DNA of 34,023 nt from Bacteroidota bacterium (GCA_030706225.1 JAUZOW010000006.1:1-34023); one strand, 5' to 3'. Positions 1 through 9,580 are shown, counted from the first letter of the stretch. Translations and numbers: made by a program. The notes: generated from the sequence alone by a model not told the origin.

Positions 1-843
1 ATATACACCGGCTACAACCATGGTAGCGGCATGGATCAGAGCGGAAACCGGTGTCGGACCTTCCATAGCATCGGGCAGCCAGATATGTAACGGGAACATG
101 GCTGATTTACCGGCACCCCCCATGAAGACAAAAATCATGGACCAGGTCATTGTCGAAAGCCCTAAAAACAGTATTGAGCCGCCCTGTGTGATGGCAGTCC
201 CTTTCGGATCGGTCAACGTGATAAAATCAAAAGTCTTTGTAGTGACGGAAAGGATCAGGATCCCGATCAGAAACCCGAGATCAGCAAAACGGGTAACGAT
301 AAATGCCTTTTTAGAAGCTGCAACGGCTGTATCTTTTTCATAGTAGAATCCAATCAGCAAATAGGAAGAAACGCCGACGAGTTCCCAGAAAATATACATT
401 TGAAAAATATTGGTAGCGACAACCAGTCCCAACATTGAAAAAGTAAAAAGGGAGAGGAAAGAATAAAACCTTTCAAATCCTTTTTCTCCTTTCATATATC
501 CGAGGCTGTACCAGTGAACGACGAAAGAAACGGTTGTCACAACAATAAGCATGATAATGGATATAGGATCCAGAAGGACGCCCATATCTATATGCAAATT
601 TTCCGTAAACTGAAGCCATACCGTATTATAAGCAAGAAGTTTCGGGTAAGCGCCTTCCACCAGAGGAACCTGAAAGAAATACTGGTATGCTGTGTACCAT
701 GCAAGCACCATGGATGCTAACAGTCCTGAAGTACCAACCAAGCCGGAAACGATCGGTTTAAATTGTCTTCCGAACAATCCGATCAGGACAAAGAAGATAA
801 GAGGTATCAGAACAATCCAGACAGTATAGGTGAAGTTTATCAT
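1..843 (-). CDS. nuoL: NADH-quinone oxidoreductase subunit L, 5' part only
   Basis: Large antiporter-like membrane subunit of complex I, which helps couple quinone reduction to ion translocation. The ATG is at 843-841 and the frame stays open to the window edge, giving 281 N-terminal residues of a protein usually about 600-650 long. I translated it directly. It has the family's conserved blocks: a transmembrane helix with WELVG (Glu154) and the stretch GAGKSAMFPLHIWLPDAM (243-260, Lys246) followed by EGPTPVSALIHAATMV. Glu154 and Lys246 correspond to the Glu/Lys pair needed for proton pumping in E. coli NuoL. The gene starts 24 bases after nuoK, in the usual K-L order; nuoM and nuoN would be expected beyond the left edge. 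Truncation here is a window effect. Confidence 0.96.
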   Translation of the reverse strand, partial: MINFTYTVWIVLIPLIFFVLIGLFGRQFKPIVSGLVGTSGLLASMVLAWYTAYQYFFQVPLVEGAYPKLLAYNTVWLQFTENLHIDMGVLLDPISIIMLIVVTTVSFVVHWYSLGYMKGEKGFERFYSFLSLFTFSMLGLVVATNIFQMYIFWELVGVSSYLLIGFYYEKDTAVAASKKAFIVTRFADLGFLIGILILSVTTKTFDFITLTDPKGTAITQGGSILFLGLSTMTWSMIFVFMGGAGKSAMFPLHIWLPDAMEGPTPVSALIHAATMVVAGVY

Positions 844-867
844 GGGATATTATTTTGCAGTGCAGGA

Positions 868-1185
868 TTAATATTTCATTTCATCAATGTTTTCCACATC
901 AATTTTGTCGAGCCGGCGATAAATATTGATAATGATCGCTATAGCAACAGAAGCTTCTGCAGCGGCTACTGCAACAACAAAAACGGTAAAGAACATCCCT
1001 TCCAGATGTTCCGGATAAAGCAGTTTATTGAATGCTACAAAATTGATATTGACCGAATTCAGGACTAATTCGAGCGACATCAGAATGGTGATCAGATTTT
1101 TTCTTATCAGGAATCCGTAAATTCCTATGAAAAACATGATCGTTGCCAGAATAAGGAACCAGGTTAAAGGAATGCCTTCAAACAT
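868..1185 (-). CDS. nuoK: NADH-quinone oxidoreductase subunit K
   Basis: Small membrane subunit of complex I, 105 residues, the normal length for the family. Three transmembrane helices are visible (about 5-25, 30-52, 63-88). The two buried glutamates important for proton transfer are present: Glu39 in the LMSLELVLNSVN helix and Glu77 in VAAAEASVAIA. It lies between nuoJ (18 bases upstream) and nuoL (24 bases downstream) and is certainly part of the same transcript. No anomaly seen. Confidence 0.97.
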   Translation of the reverse strand: MFEGIPLTWFLILATIMFFIGIYGFLIRKNLITILMSLELVLNSVNINFVAFNKLLYPEHLEGMFFTVFVVAVAAAEASVAIAIIINIYRRLDKIDVENIDEMKY

Positions 1186-1203
1186 AGGATAATGTATTAT
1201 GAA

Positions 1204-1713
1204 TTAATCTTTTCTTTTTTTAGCAATGATGATCGAACCAATCATAGCGGCAAGCAGCAGGATACTGATCACTTCAAAGGGAAGTGAATAGCCAAATTTA
1301 TCAGTGCTTAATAAGGCCTGACCGATCGTATGGATATCCGTTTCCGGTGGATTCGGAGTCACGGTCGGAAATTCGGTTGCCAGGATTGTGATTATGCAAA
1401 GCACTGCTCCCGCTATCGCAGCAATGGCCGCCAGAATTCGTTTCGAAATGCTTGCTTTTTCAAGCTTTTGCGAAATATGGCTGGTTAGCAGGACGGAAAA
1501 AATAATCAGGACTACAATACCCCCTGCATAAAGAGTCAATTGAATAGCTGCCAGGAAATTGAACCGGAGCATAAAATAAAGTCCAGCAGTTGCTACGAGA
1601 ACAAAGAGAAGAAATGTAGCTGCCCGCAAGATTCGTCGGGTAGTCACCGTCAGTATCGAAAAGATGATGATGATCGCCGAAAGCAGGAAAAACATGAATT
1701 GATAGTTCGTCAT
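1204..1713 (-). CDS. nuoJ: NADH-quinone oxidoreductase subunit J
   Basis: Membrane subunit of complex I, 169 residues with five hydrophobic helices. The conserved third-helix region reads LTLYAGGIVVLIIFSVLL, typical of NuoJ/ND6. NuoJ contacts NuoA, NuoK and NuoH near the junction with the peripheral arm. Its ATG overlaps the nuoI stop by 4 bases (1710-1713), suggesting translational coupling. The loop between helices 4 and 5 is polar and poorly conserved, as usual in the family. Confidence 0.95.
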   Translation of the reverse strand: MTNYQFMFFLLSAIIIIFSILTVTTRRILRAATFLLFVLVATAGLYFMLRFNFLAAIQLTLYAGGIVVLIIFSVLLTSHISQKLEKASISKRILAAIAAIAGAVLCIITILATEFPTVTPNPPETDIHTIGQALLSTDKFGYSLPFEVISILLLAAMIGSIIIAKKRKD

Positions 1714-2192
1714 TCTTCAATATCTTTAATTATGGATGATCCCGGATGATTCAGTATTTTATTCAATTTGGTCCGGTCATAAACAGCATGTTCAAACCGT
1801 TGACCGAAAGCCAATGCATGGGAAGGGCAGTTTTTCACGCAAAGTCCGCAAAAAGTGCACATACCCAAATGATAAATATGTTTGTCGATAACTCTTTCTT
1901 TTTTCCCGTCAGGCAGATCGATTCTTTTGGATATGATTTCGATGGAGCCGTTCGGGCAACTTGTTTCACAAATACCGCAACCTGTGCAATGATGCTGGTT
2001 ATGTTCATTATGAATCATGATGACCTCACCTTTGAACCGGTCATACATTTTCATTTTATTCCGGTTCTCAGGATATTGTTCCGTCACGATCTCTCCGGGG
2101 CTGAAGAAGTACCTGTTGGTAACTGCCATCCCTTTCAGAAGGGATTTAACGCCCTTGAAGAGATCCGAGAAATATTTGAAAAAGCTGCTCAT
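1710..2192 (-). CDS. nuoI: NADH-quinone oxidoreductase subunit I (2x[4Fe-4S] ferredoxin-like)
   Basis: Peripheral-arm subunit of complex I that carries iron-sulfur clusters N6a and N6b and passes electrons to NuoB. The 160-residue protein has two complete CxxCxxCxxxCP motifs: Cys69/72/75/79 and Cys112/115/118/122, the classic TYKY pattern. The N-terminal 60 residues form the amphipathic membrane-associated segment. The gene sits 7 bases after nuoH and overlaps nuoJ by 4 bases. Because nuoE, nuoF and nuoG are missing from this cluster, NuoI is probably the outermost cluster-bearing subunit and a candidate contact site for a ferredoxin-like donor; that is inference. Confidence 0.97.
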   Translation of the reverse strand: MSSFFKYFSDLFKGVKSLLKGMAVTNRYFFSPGEIVTEQYPENRNKMKMYDRFKGEVIMIHNEHNQHHCTGCGICETSCPNGSIEIISKRIDLPDGKKERVIDKHIYHLGMCTFCGLCVKNCPSHALAFGQRFEHAVYDRTKLNKILNHPGSSIIKDIEE

Positions 2193-2199
2193 AGTGTTT

Positions 2200-3288
2200 T
2201 TAAAAATGCCAACCCAGTAAAACGATTAAAGCCATAAACAGAATATTGACGAGATTGATAGGAAGGAGGTATTTCCATTCAAGTGTCAACAGATGGTCGA
2301 TACGAAGCCGGGGGAAAGTCCATTTGAACAACATGATGATATATATCACGAAAGCGGTCTTCATAAAATACCATATGACAGGAGGGATATAATCCATCAC
2401 CACATTGAAACCATTCCAGGCAGGAATATGAAGAGGCATCCAGCCTCCCAGAAATACGGTTGCGGCGATAGAAGCCACAATGAACATGTTCATGTATTCT
2501 GCCAGGTAAAAGAAAGCGAATTTAATCCCGGAATATTCCGTATGATAACCTGCCGTAAGTTCTGATTCTGCTTCTGCTAAATCGAAAGGTCCGCGGTTTG
2601 TTTCTGCAGTAGATGCGATAACATAAAGGATAAATGCGATGATTGCGGGGATATGCCCTTTAAAGATGAACCAGCCGTTTTCCTGGGCCATAACGATCTT
2701 TGAAAATTGCATTGTGCCAGCCAAGACGATAATGGTAAGAAGGGAAAGGCCAACTGACAGTTCATAGGAAATGATTTGGGCTCCGCTTCTCATAGCTCCG
2801 ATCAACGGATATTTACTGTTACTCGACCAACCGGCAAGCAGTACACCGATCACACTCAGGGAAGATACAGAAATAATATACAGGATTCCTATATCGAAAT
2901 CGATAGCCAGAAGTCCCTGAGCAAAAGGGATGGCGCCGATAGCCATGAAAGAACAGATGATCACAATGTAAGGTGCAATATTGTACAGAAGTTTGTCTGC
3001 ATCTTTGGTACCGATAAGTTCCTTCATCAGCAGTTTAATGAAATCGGCAATCGTCTGGAAAATTCCATATTTTCCAACGCGGTTGGGACCAACGCGGTTC
3101 TGAATAAAACCACAGACTTTTCTTTCTGCATATACCAGGAAAAGCCCGACCAGAGCATAGAAGATCAGAAATGCCAGTCCGATCAGAGTCAGCTCAACAA
3201 TGAGCGCCCAGGCAGGAGACATGACGCTGTATAGCCATTGATCTATGGAATGCAGGAGCGGAGTAAAATCATATCTGGAGTAACCCAT
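2200..3288 (-). CDS. nuoH: NADH-quinone oxidoreductase subunit H
   Basis: Membrane subunit of complex I that forms part of the quinone channel together with NuoB and NuoD. The protein has 362 residues and about eight transmembrane helices. Family hallmarks include the cytosolic loop with [19 protein letters not shown] and the acidic [17 protein letters not shown] segment. It directly follows nuoD with a 12-base gap. In 14-subunit operons nuoE, nuoF and nuoG lie between these two genes, so their absence here is informative. Length and residues are normal. Confidence 0.97.
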   Translation of the reverse strand: MGYSRYDFTPLLHSIDQWLYSVMSPAWALIVELTLIGLAFLIFYALVGLFLVYAERKVCGFIQNRVGPNRVGKYGIFQTIADFIKLLMKELIGTKDADKLLYNIAPYIVIICSFMAIGAIPFAQGLLAIDFDIGILYIISVSSLSVIGVLLAGWSSNSKYPLIGAMRSGAQIISYELSVGLSLLTIIVLAGTMQFSKIVMAQENGWFIFKGHIPAIIAFILYVIASTAETNRGPFDLAEAESELTAGYHTEYSGIKFAFFYLAEYMNMFIVASIAATVFLGGWMPLHIPAWNGFNVVMDYIPPVIWYFMKTAFVIYIIMLFKWTFPRLRIDHLLTLEWKYLLPINLVNILFMALIVLLGWHF

Positions 3289-3300
3289 ATAGTTATTTTA

Positions 3301-4428
3301 TTATCTGTCAATATCAGGGATAATTAAGTCAAGGGAACCTGAAATGGCGATCAGGTCAGCAATTTTGCATTTGCGGCTGATCCTGTCAAGGACACTCAGA
3401 TTGCTGAAGCATGGTGACCGGAATTTCCAACGGTATGGTGTTTTATTTCCATCGCTGATGCAATAGATGCCCAGTTCGCCACGAGCCGTTTCGACTCTTT
3501 GGTAATATTCGCCTTCCGGAAGCTTAATGACAGGCTTCATTTTAGCCGAATAATCACCTGCAGGGATATTATCAATCAGTTGTTCAATAATATGCATAGA
3601 TTCCCGCATTTCGTCCATCCTAACCTGGTAGCGGGCCAGTGTATCCCCTTCATCCCTGAGAATTTCCTTGAAATCAACCTTATCATACATGGAATAGGGG
3701 AAACGTTTGCGGACATCACAGGCGAAGCCACTTCCACGACCGGAAGGGCCTGTAATACCATAATTGATAGCATCTTCGCGTGATAGATAGCCAACTCCGC
3801 GTGAACGTTCAAGAAAGATCACGTTATTTGAGAGGATATTATCGAAATCGCTGAGTTTTTTGCTGAAATATTTGAGAAATTCCTTAACACGTTTCTGGAA
3901 ATTCGGATGGATATCCTGCATTAATCCGCCGGGGGTATAATAGCTTTGAAGAAAACGGGCGCCTGTTGTTTCTTCCCAGATATCCAGGATTTTTTCACGG
4001 TCGCGGAATCCGTAAAAGAAACAGGTCATTCCGCCAAGGTCCATTCCATAACATCCCCACCATAGCAAATGCGATTGAATACGTGTCATTTCATCCATGA
4101 TTGTGCGGATGTATTTAACCCGTTCCGGAACTTCAATCTGCAATGCATTTTCCACGAGGAGACAGACGGCATGATTATTCATATGTGCTGCGACATAATC
4201 CGTTCTGTCTGAGAGATGAATGATCTGCTGATAAGTATCTTTTTCGCACATCTTTTCGATACCCCGATGGATGTATCCGCAGTGAGGCTCAAGTTTTTCA
4301 ATGATTTCCCCTTCAAGGGTCAGACACAGCCGTAAAACACCATGGGTAGAGGGGTGTTGTGGCCCCATATTGACGTGGTATTCGACTTCTTCGGCCTGCT
4401 TTGCAGGAGCATTTATATCTTTGTTCAT
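3301..4428 (-). CDS. nuoD: NADH-quinone oxidoreductase subunit D (quinone-site subunit)
   Basis: The 49-kDa-type subunit of complex I, derived from the NiFe-hydrogenase large subunit; it forms most of the quinone pocket. It is 375 residues long. The signature MGPQHPSTHGVLR begins at residue 21 (His25, His29), and SDRTDYV contains Tyr78. His29 and Tyr78 correspond to the conserved quinone-headgroup residues. The typical ending (SLDLIIPDIDR) is present, so the gene is complete. nuoC and nuoD are separate genes here with a 2-base gap, unlike the nuoCD fusion of E. coli and many Bacteroides. Confidence 0.97.
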   Translation of the reverse strand: MNKDINAPAKQAEEVEYHVNMGPQHPSTHGVLRLCLTLEGEIIEKLEPHCGYIHRGIEKMCEKDTYQQIIHLSDRTDYVAAHMNNHAVCLLVENALQIEVPERVKYIRTIMDEMTRIQSHLLWWGCYGMDLGGMTCFFYGFRDREKILDIWEETTGARFLQSYYTPGGLMQDIHPNFQKRVKEFLKYFSKKLSDFDNILSNNVIFLERSRGVGYLSREDAINYGITGPSGRGSGFACDVRKRFPYSMYDKVDFKEILRDEGDTLARYQVRMDEMRESMHIIEQLIDNIPAGDYSAKMKPVIKLPEGEYYQRVETARGELGIYCISDGNKTPYRWKFRSPCFSNLSVLDRISRKCKIADLIAISGSLDLIIPDIDR

Positions 4429-4430
4429 GC

Positions 4431-4889
4431 TTACCTTTCAATGATGTTCACTTCATCAATATAGTCTTTCCGTAAAGGATAGCCTTTCCAGTCGTCATCC
4501 AGGAAGATCCTTTTCATGTTGGGATGATTGTTAAACCGTATCCCGAAAAGGTCAAATACTTCTCTTTCATGAAATTCGGCTGTTTTCCAAAGATCGGAAA
4601 CCGTATCAACAGAAGGATTTTCACGATCTTCGGTCTTTACCTTTAAAACAAGTGAATGTCCCAGTCGTATAGAGTTCAGGTGATAGACCACCATAAGATA
4701 TTTGACCATATCTACTCCACTGAGACAAAACAGGAAATCGAATTCGGTATCTTCGTCTGTTTTCAGCTTTTTAGCCAGTTCATGAAGTTTTGCTGCCGGA
4801 ATGATAAAAACAGGAAACTGCTTGTTTTCTTCAAATTGGGCATCGGGAACAAGGGAAAGAACTCTTTCCTTCAGTTTTTCAATATTCAT
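4431..4889 (-). CDS. nuoC: NADH-quinone oxidoreductase subunit C
   Basis: The 30-kDa-type structural subunit of the complex I peripheral arm. The 152-residue product contains the family signature around residues 107-140: FHEREVFDLFGIRFNNHP followed by RIFL and KGYPLRKDY. It lies 11 bases after nuoB and 2 bases before nuoD. It has no fusion partner and no cofactor ligands, as expected for NuoC. Confidence 0.95.
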   Translation of the reverse strand: MNIEKLKERVLSLVPDAQFEENKQFPVFIIPAAKLHELAKKLKTDEDTEFDFLFCLSGVDMVKYLMVVYHLNSIRLGHSLVLKVKTEDRENPSVDTVSDLWKTAEFHEREVFDLFGIRFNNHPNMKRIFLDDDWKGYPLRKDYIDEVNIIER

Positions 4890-4900
4890 AAACGTAAAGA

Positions 4901-5458
4901 CTATTTTGGTTCCTGGGTTTTTCTTTTATCTGCAATGGATTCAAGTTTAATCTTTCTCTGCAATTGCATGAATCCGTAAAGCAGTGCATCCGGGCCTGGA
5001 GGACAGCCGGGTATATAAACATCAACAGGAATAATGCTATCAACACCTCTTACCACATGATAAGAGTTGTAATAAAACGGTCCGCCAGAAACTGCGCAGG
5101 ATCCCATTGCAATAACCCACTTGGGTTCTGCCATCTGGTCATAAAGCCGTTTTAATACCGGCGCCATCTTATGTACGATGGTACCTGCCACGACAATCAC
5201 ATCTGCATGCCGTGGACTGGCCCGGTATACTTCAAAACCGAAACGGGAGAAATCAAAGCGTGCACCTCCGCAAGCCATCATTTCAATCCCGCAACAGCTG
5301 GTAGCAAAAGTCAATGGCCAAACTGAATTCGACCGGCCCCAGTCAATAATATCGTCAACCGTCGTAAGCAATATGTTACGTCCATGCTTTTCAAAGGTTT
5401 CCAGGGATTCATTATCCAGAAACTCTTCGTACTTGATACCTTTGATTTTTACTCCCAT
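4901..5458 (-). CDS. nuoB: NADH-quinone oxidoreductase subunit B (cluster N2)
   Basis: PSST-type subunit holding cluster N2, the last electron carrier before quinone. The 185-residue protein has the four ligand cysteines in the expected pattern: the tandem Cys55-Cys56 ([10 protein letters not shown]), Cys121 (MGSCAVSGG) and Cys152 ([10 protein letters not shown]). Its start codon overlaps the end of nuoA by 10 bases (5449-5458), so translation is probably coupled. The C-terminal tail of about 15 charged residues is not conserved in the family. Confidence 0.97.
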   Translation of the reverse strand: MGVKIKGIKYEEFLDNESLETFEKHGRNILLTTVDDIIDWGRSNSVWPLTFATSCCGIEMMACGGARFDFSRFGFEVYRASPRHADVIVVAGTIVHKMAPVLKRLYDQMAEPKWVIAMGSCAVSGGPFYYNSYHVVRGVDSIIPVDVYIPGCPPGPDALLYGFMQLQRKIKLESIADKRKTQEPK

Positions 5459-5799
5459 TTTAATGCTCCTTTCTTCCAGGCATAAAGAAGTCCGACACCC
5501 AGAATAAAGAAAAAGATCACGATTTCAATAAAACCTCTCATTCCGGTTTCTTTCATGACCTCCGCCCAGGGAAATAAAAAAATCGTTTCGACGTCAAATA
5601 CCAAATAAATAATGGAAAACATGTAATAACCGACATTGAATTGAAGCCAGGTCAATCCTTCGGTCGGAATCCCGCATTCGTATGGTTCGAATTTCTGAGG
5701 ATTGGAAGATTTTGGAGGGACGTAACTCGAGAAAAGAACTGCAACACCCACCAGAAATGCCCCGACAATAAAGAATAAAATGAGACTTTCGGCACTCAT
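5449..5799 (-). CDS. nuoA: NADH-quinone oxidoreductase subunit A
   Basis: First gene of the complex I operon. It encodes a three-helix membrane subunit of 116 residues. The conserved loop between helices 1 and 2 is present (FEPYECGIP, with Glu41-Cys42), as is the FDVET motif at 68-72. It follows a 120-base spacer after the DUF3109 gene, and a Bacteroidota-type -7 box lies about 28 bases upstream of the ATG. This makes nuoA the likely 5' end of its own transcription unit. Confidence 0.96.
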   Translation of the reverse strand: MSAESLILFFIVGAFLVGVAVLFSSYVPPKSSNPQKFEPYECGIPTEGLTWLQFNVGYYMFSIIYLVFDVETIFLFPWAEVMKETGMRGFIEIVIFFFILGVGLLYAWKKGALKWE

Positions 5800-5826
5800 G
5801 TGTTAATGAATTAACAGTTAGGTGCA

Positions 5827-5834
5827 CAAAGTTA
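5827..5834 (-). promoter_or_regulatory. putative Bacteroidota -7 box for the nuo operon
   Basis: The minus strand reads TAACTTTG here, matching TAnnTTTG, the -7 consensus for Bacteroidota housekeeping promoters. It would place the transcript start near 5820, about 20 bases before the nuoA ATG at 5799. A clear -33 TTTG was not found at the ideal distance. The box lies in an AT-rich spacer with no ORF. Confidence 0.45.
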
Positions 5835-5919
5835 AAAATTTCTTAATAAAAAAACAGAAAGTTAATATAATGTTTTATAAAATGTTAGATAAAGCCAGGA
5901 AAGAGAATATAACGGATAC

Positions 5920-6480
5920 TCAGTGAGATTCACAATTTTTTTTCAATTCTTTATACCATTCTTTTCCATATTTGCGGATCAAAGCCGTTTCCAGGAACCG
6001 GTAGAGGGGAAGATTTTCTTTAAGTCCTTTATCCAGAGCGCTTTGGCAAATATACCATTTGTGATAATTAACCCCCTCACCTTCTTCAATTTTTATAAGC
6101 CTTACAGGATAAAGGTGGCATGAAATGGGTTTCGGGAAAGGAATTTTTTTTTCAGTATAAGCTTTTTCAATGGCACACCGGGCAATGCCTGAATCGAAAT
6201 AAATATAGGCACATTCTTTTCCGTTGATAAGCGGAGTTACATAAACACCAAAGGAATCGTAATCGAAGACACCGTTATTTTCAACTTCTGTAACGCCGCC
6301 CGGAGTCATAAACGGTTTGATTTCATCGATAAAATCTTCCAGAAAGGAGATTTCTTCTTCTTCCAAAGGAGCGCCGGCATCACCCTCTACACAGCATGCA
6401 CCCTTGCATTTGGCCAGATCACAACAGAAATGGACCGTACGAAGTTCGTCAGAAACTAATGTAGTACCAATCTTGTACAC
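5920..6480 (-). CDS. DUF3109 family cysteine-rich protein
   Basis: A 186-residue soluble protein with ten cysteines, which I recognise as the DUF3109 family common in Bacteroidota; its biochemical function is not known to me. The N-terminal cluster is HFCCDLAKCKGACC (Cys19, 20, 25, 29, 30). Further cysteines are Cys90, Cys102, Cys121 (in SCHLYP), Cys145 and Cys183. The spacing resembles YkgJ-type proteins thought to bind zinc or an iron-sulfur cluster, so metal binding is likely but inferred. The start is 10 bases after atpG, suggesting it is the last gene of the ATP synthase transcript. No signal peptide is visible. Confidence 0.85.
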   Translation of the reverse strand: MYKIGTTLVSDELRTVHFCCDLAKCKGACCVEGDAGAPLEEEEISFLEDFIDEIKPFMTPGGVTEVENNGVFDYDSFGVYVTPLINGKECAYIYFDSGIARCAIEKAYTEKKIPFPKPISCHLYPVRLIKIEEGEGVNYHKWYICQSALDKGLKENLPLYRFLETALIRKYGKEWYKELKKNCESH

Positions 6481-6490
6481 TTCAAGAAAA

Positions 6491-7387
6491 TTAGCCCTTC
6501 AGTGCTTCCGCTCCGTTGACGATTTCCAGAATTTCATTTGTAATAGTACTCTGGCGGGCTTTATTGTATGAAATCTGAAGCTCCTTAAGCAGATCATCGG
6601 CATTATCGGTAGCTTTTTGCATAGCGGTCATACGAGCACCCTGCTCGGAAGCAAAGGAATCCAGAATTGCTTTAAAAAGCTGTATCCTGAGTGTTTTAGG
6701 TATCAGTTCACGAAGGATCGTCTCTTTATCCGGTTCAAAGATATAATCGGCAGTGACTTCTTTTTCAATAGCTTTTGTTTTGGTTTCCTGAGCAGCCGGA
6801 ACGATTGGCAGAAACTGCTCCATAATCAGCCGTTGCACTGCAGCATTTTTAAACTGGTTATAAATAATGTGAATCCGGTCGTATTCTTTATCCGTAAATG
6901 CTTTCATCAATTTTTCAGCCAGCAGGCTGACGATATCAAAACGGAGAGAATCCAGCAAATCGTCTCTTACTTCAATTACATGATAATTCTTCTTACTGAA
7001 GAATTCCGAAGCTTTCCTCCCGATGCAAATCAGAGAAACATTCCCTTTTTCAAACTGAGCAGGGTACCTGGTTTCAATGAATTCCTGAGTGGCTTTAATG
7101 ATATTGGAATTAAATCCACCACAAAGGCCCCGGTTGGAAGCGATCACTACAATCAGGATCTTATTGGGATCACGTTCTTTAGAAAATGTGTTTTCACTGG
7201 AATTCTCGATGCTGGAACTCAGGTTCTGCAGTATCTCTCTTAGTTTTGCCGCATAAGGACGAAGCTTCAGTATGGCGGTCTGAGCTTTACGCAGCTTTGA
7301 AGCCGCCACCATCTTCATGGCATTGGTAATCTGTTGAGTTGATCTGACAGATGCAATGCGGATCCGAACTTCTTTTAGCCCCGGCAT
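6491..7387 (-). CDS. atpG: ATP synthase subunit gamma
   Basis: Central rotor shaft of F1, 298 residues. Both conserved ends are present. The N-terminus reads LKEVRIRIASVRSTQQIT with NAMKMVAASKLRKAQ following, and the C-terminal helix contains ATDNADDLL and YNKARQSTITNEILEIV. These two helices form the coiled coil inside the alpha3beta3 ring. It lies 9 bases after atpA and 10 bases before the DUF3109 gene. In many other bacteria atpD (beta) would follow; here it does not. Confidence 0.97.
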   Translation of the reverse strand: MPGLKEVRIRIASVRSTQQITNAMKMVAASKLRKAQTAILKLRPYAAKLREILQNLSSSIENSSENTFSKERDPNKILIVVIASNRGLCGGFNSNIIKATQEFIETRYPAQFEKGNVSLICIGRKASEFFSKKNYHVIEVRDDLLDSLRFDIVSLLAEKLMKAFTDKEYDRIHIIYNQFKNAAVQRLIMEQFLPIVPAAQETKTKAIEKEVTADYIFEPDKETILRELIPKTLRIQLFKAILDSFASEQGARMTAMQKATDNADDLLKELQISYNKARQSTITNEILEIVNGAEALKG

Positions 7388-7396
7388 GATATATGA

Positions 7397-8983
7397 TTAT
7401 TTTCTTTCAAATTTTACAGAAACCTCTTTGGCTGCTGATTCCATCGTTTTGACATCTTCATCGAGGAGTTTGCCATCTTTCAGGTTATCCAGAACCGGTC
7501 TGTGATGATCCTCCATATATGACAGGTATGCCAATTCAAAATCAGCCACACTGGTAGCCGGAATATTTTTCAGCAGGTTTCTTGTTCCGCAAAAAATAAT
7601 AGCAATCTGCTTTTCAACCGGCATAGGTGAATACTGAGCCTGTTTCAGGATTTCCACGTTTCTGGATCCCTGTTCAAGAACATTGCGTGTAGCAGCATCC
7701 AGGTCAGATCCGAATTTTGCAAAGGCTTCCAGTTCACGGAATTCAGCTTGTGCCAGTTTCAGGGTACCGGCGACTTTTTTCATGGATTTGATCTGTGCAT
7801 TTCCGCCGACACGGGAAACCGATATCCCGACGTTGATAGCCGGACGGATCCCGGCATTGAACAGACTGCTTTCAAGGAAAATCTGTCCATCTGTAATAGA
7901 AATAACATTGGTCGGAATATATGCAGAAACATCACCAGCCTGAGTTTCAATGATAGGAAGTGCTGTCAGGGATCCGCCTCCTTTTACCATATTTCTGATA
8001 GAAGCCGGCAGATCGTTCATTTTCTTTGCAATATCATCGGAAGAGATGATACGGGCAGCCCGTTCAAGCAAACGGCTATGAAGGTAGAACACATCACCGG
8101 GGTAAGCTTCCCTTCCGGGGGGACGACGAAGAAGCAGAGAAACTTCACGGTAAGCGACAGCCTGTTTGGAAAGGTCATCATAGATACAGAGAGCCGAACG
8201 GCCGGTATCTCTGAAAAATTCACCGATAGCAGCGCCGGCGAAAGGTGCATAGAACTGCATAGCGGCAGGGTCGGACGCAGTAGCGGATACAATAATTGTA
8301 TACGGCATGGCTCCCTTTTCTTCCAGGGTTCTCAGAATATTGGCTACGGTAGATCCTTTCTGTCCAATAGCCACATAAATACAGATAACCGGTTCTCCCT
8401 TATCGTAAAATTCTTTCTGATTAATAATGGTATCCAGAGCAATAGCTGTTTTCCCGGTTTGACGATCGCCAATGATCAGTTCACGCTGTCCTCTGCCGAT
8501 AGGAATCATTGCATCAATTGCCTTGATACCTGTTTGCAGGGGCTGGTTGACCGGCTGGCGGAAAATAACACCCGGTGCTTTCCGTTCCAGAGGCATAGAA
8601 TAATGGTCACCGATAATCTTTCCTTTGCCGTCGATAGGCTCACCCAGAGTATTGATTACCCTTCCCAGCAAGCTTTCTCCGACTTCAATGGAAGCGATTT
8701 TCCGGGTTCGGCGAACGATATCGCCTTCTTTCAGATCTGATGCATCTCCAAGAAGAACAACTCCAACGTTATCCTCTTCAAGATTCAGAACGATCCCCTG
8801 AACGCCATTTTTTTCAAATTCTACCAGTTCACCGGATTCTACATTATTCAATCCGTAAACGTGAGCAATGCCATCACCAATCTGAAGCACGGTGCCTACT
8901 TCTTCAAGCTCCGCTTCACTTTGGTAACCGGCAAGTTCCTGTCGCAGAATTGCGGTAACTTCCGCAGGCTTAATTTCTGCCAT
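7397..8983 (-). CDS. atpA: ATP synthase subunit alpha
   Basis: Non-catalytic nucleotide-binding F1 subunit, 528 residues, a normal to slightly long size. The P-loop is GDRQTGKT at 172-179. The family signature region [14 protein letters not shown] is also present, with the alpha-type arginine-finger segment inside VSRVGGNAQ. The beta barrel (about 25-95), nucleotide domain and C-terminal helical bundle are all intact. The gene lies 18 bases after atpH and 9 before atpG, in the standard H-A-G order. Confidence 0.98.
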   Translation of the reverse strand: MAEIKPAEVTAILRQELAGYQSEAELEEVGTVLQIGDGIAHVYGLNNVESGELVEFEKNGVQGIVLNLEEDNVGVVLLGDASDLKEGDIVRRTRKIASIEVGESLLGRVINTLGEPIDGKGKIIGDHYSMPLERKAPGVIFRQPVNQPLQTGIKAIDAMIPIGRGQRELIIGDRQTGKTAIALDTIINQKEFYDKGEPVICIYVAIGQKGSTVANILRTLEEKGAMPYTIIVSATASDPAAMQFYAPFAGAAIGEFFRDTGRSALCIYDDLSKQAVAYREVSLLLRRPPGREAYPGDVFYLHSRLLERAARIISSDDIAKKMNDLPASIRNMVKGGGSLTALPIIETQAGDVSAYIPTNVISITDGQIFLESSLFNAGIRPAINVGISVSRVGGNAQIKSMKKVAGTLKLAQAEFRELEAFAKFGSDLDAATRNVLEQGSRNVEILKQAQYSPMPVEKQIAIIFCGTRNLLKNIPATSVADFELAYLSYMEDHHRPVLDNLKDGKLLDEDVKTMESAAKEVSVKFERK

Positions 8984-9001
8984 ATTATCCTGTTATTAGT
9001 A

Positions 9002-9562
9002 TTAAAATCCTTTTAAATACAAGTTGATCCGGGCAATACCCAATCGTAATTTCTTAATATCATTTAAAATACTGGAATCGTATTGCTTATCTTCCCATTC
9101 TAAAATAAAACCGCCAATCAGCTCATCCCGAATTTCTTCAACCAGGTCGATCTTTTTTCCGGTCTGTTTTTCCATCAGGGCAATGACTGCTTTCCGGATG
9201 TCCGGAGTAACCGGCGTTGCAGTTTTCAGTTTTGTCGTCAGGATGCCTTTATATTTCTTATACAGGTTGATGAATCCGGCGACGATATCCTGGAGAAACA
9301 TTTCCCTGTTTTTGCGGATAAGAATATGTAAGAAGGAAAGAGTAAGCTTTTCCACTTTGGATGCAAAAATAGCATCAATGACCTTAAGCTTTTTCCCCGA
9401 GTTGATGATCGGGCTTTTCAACATCAGGCGGAATGTTCTGTTCTCAGCACAGACATTATTCACCAGATGGATATCAGCAAGGATCTTTTCAGGATCAGGC
9501 TGTTCCATTGCCAGATCAAACAATGCTTTTGCATAAGGAGCCGCTATATGAAGACTAATCAT
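9002..9562 (-). CDS. atpH: ATP synthase subunit delta
   Basis: Stator subunit that links F1 alpha to the b subunits; OSCP/delta family, 186 residues. The N-terminal helical domain begins with IAAPYAKALFDLA, the usual delta-family opening. The conserved C-terminal motif is present as DELIGGFILEWEDKQYDSSI, which normally reads close to P-x-L-I-G-G-x-x-I. It sits between atpF and atpA with 18-base gaps on both sides. It is not delta in the sense of mitochondrial delta (bacterial epsilon). Confidence 0.94.
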   Translation of the reverse strand: MISLHIAAPYAKALFDLAMEQPDPEKILADIHLVNNVCAENRTFRLMLKSPIINSGKKLKVIDAIFASKVEKLTLSFLHILIRKNREMFLQDIVAGFINLYKKYKGILTTKLKTATPVTPDIRKAVIALMEKQTGKKIDLVEEIRDELIGGFILEWEDKQYDSSILNDIKKLRLGIARINLYLKGF

Positions 9563-9580
9563 TCCGGAGAAATTATAGTA

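Noticed and set aside
7748-8740. Long open frame of 330 codons on the plus strand
   Set aside because: It is a shadow antisense to atpA, with no recognisable motifs; atpA is unquestionable.
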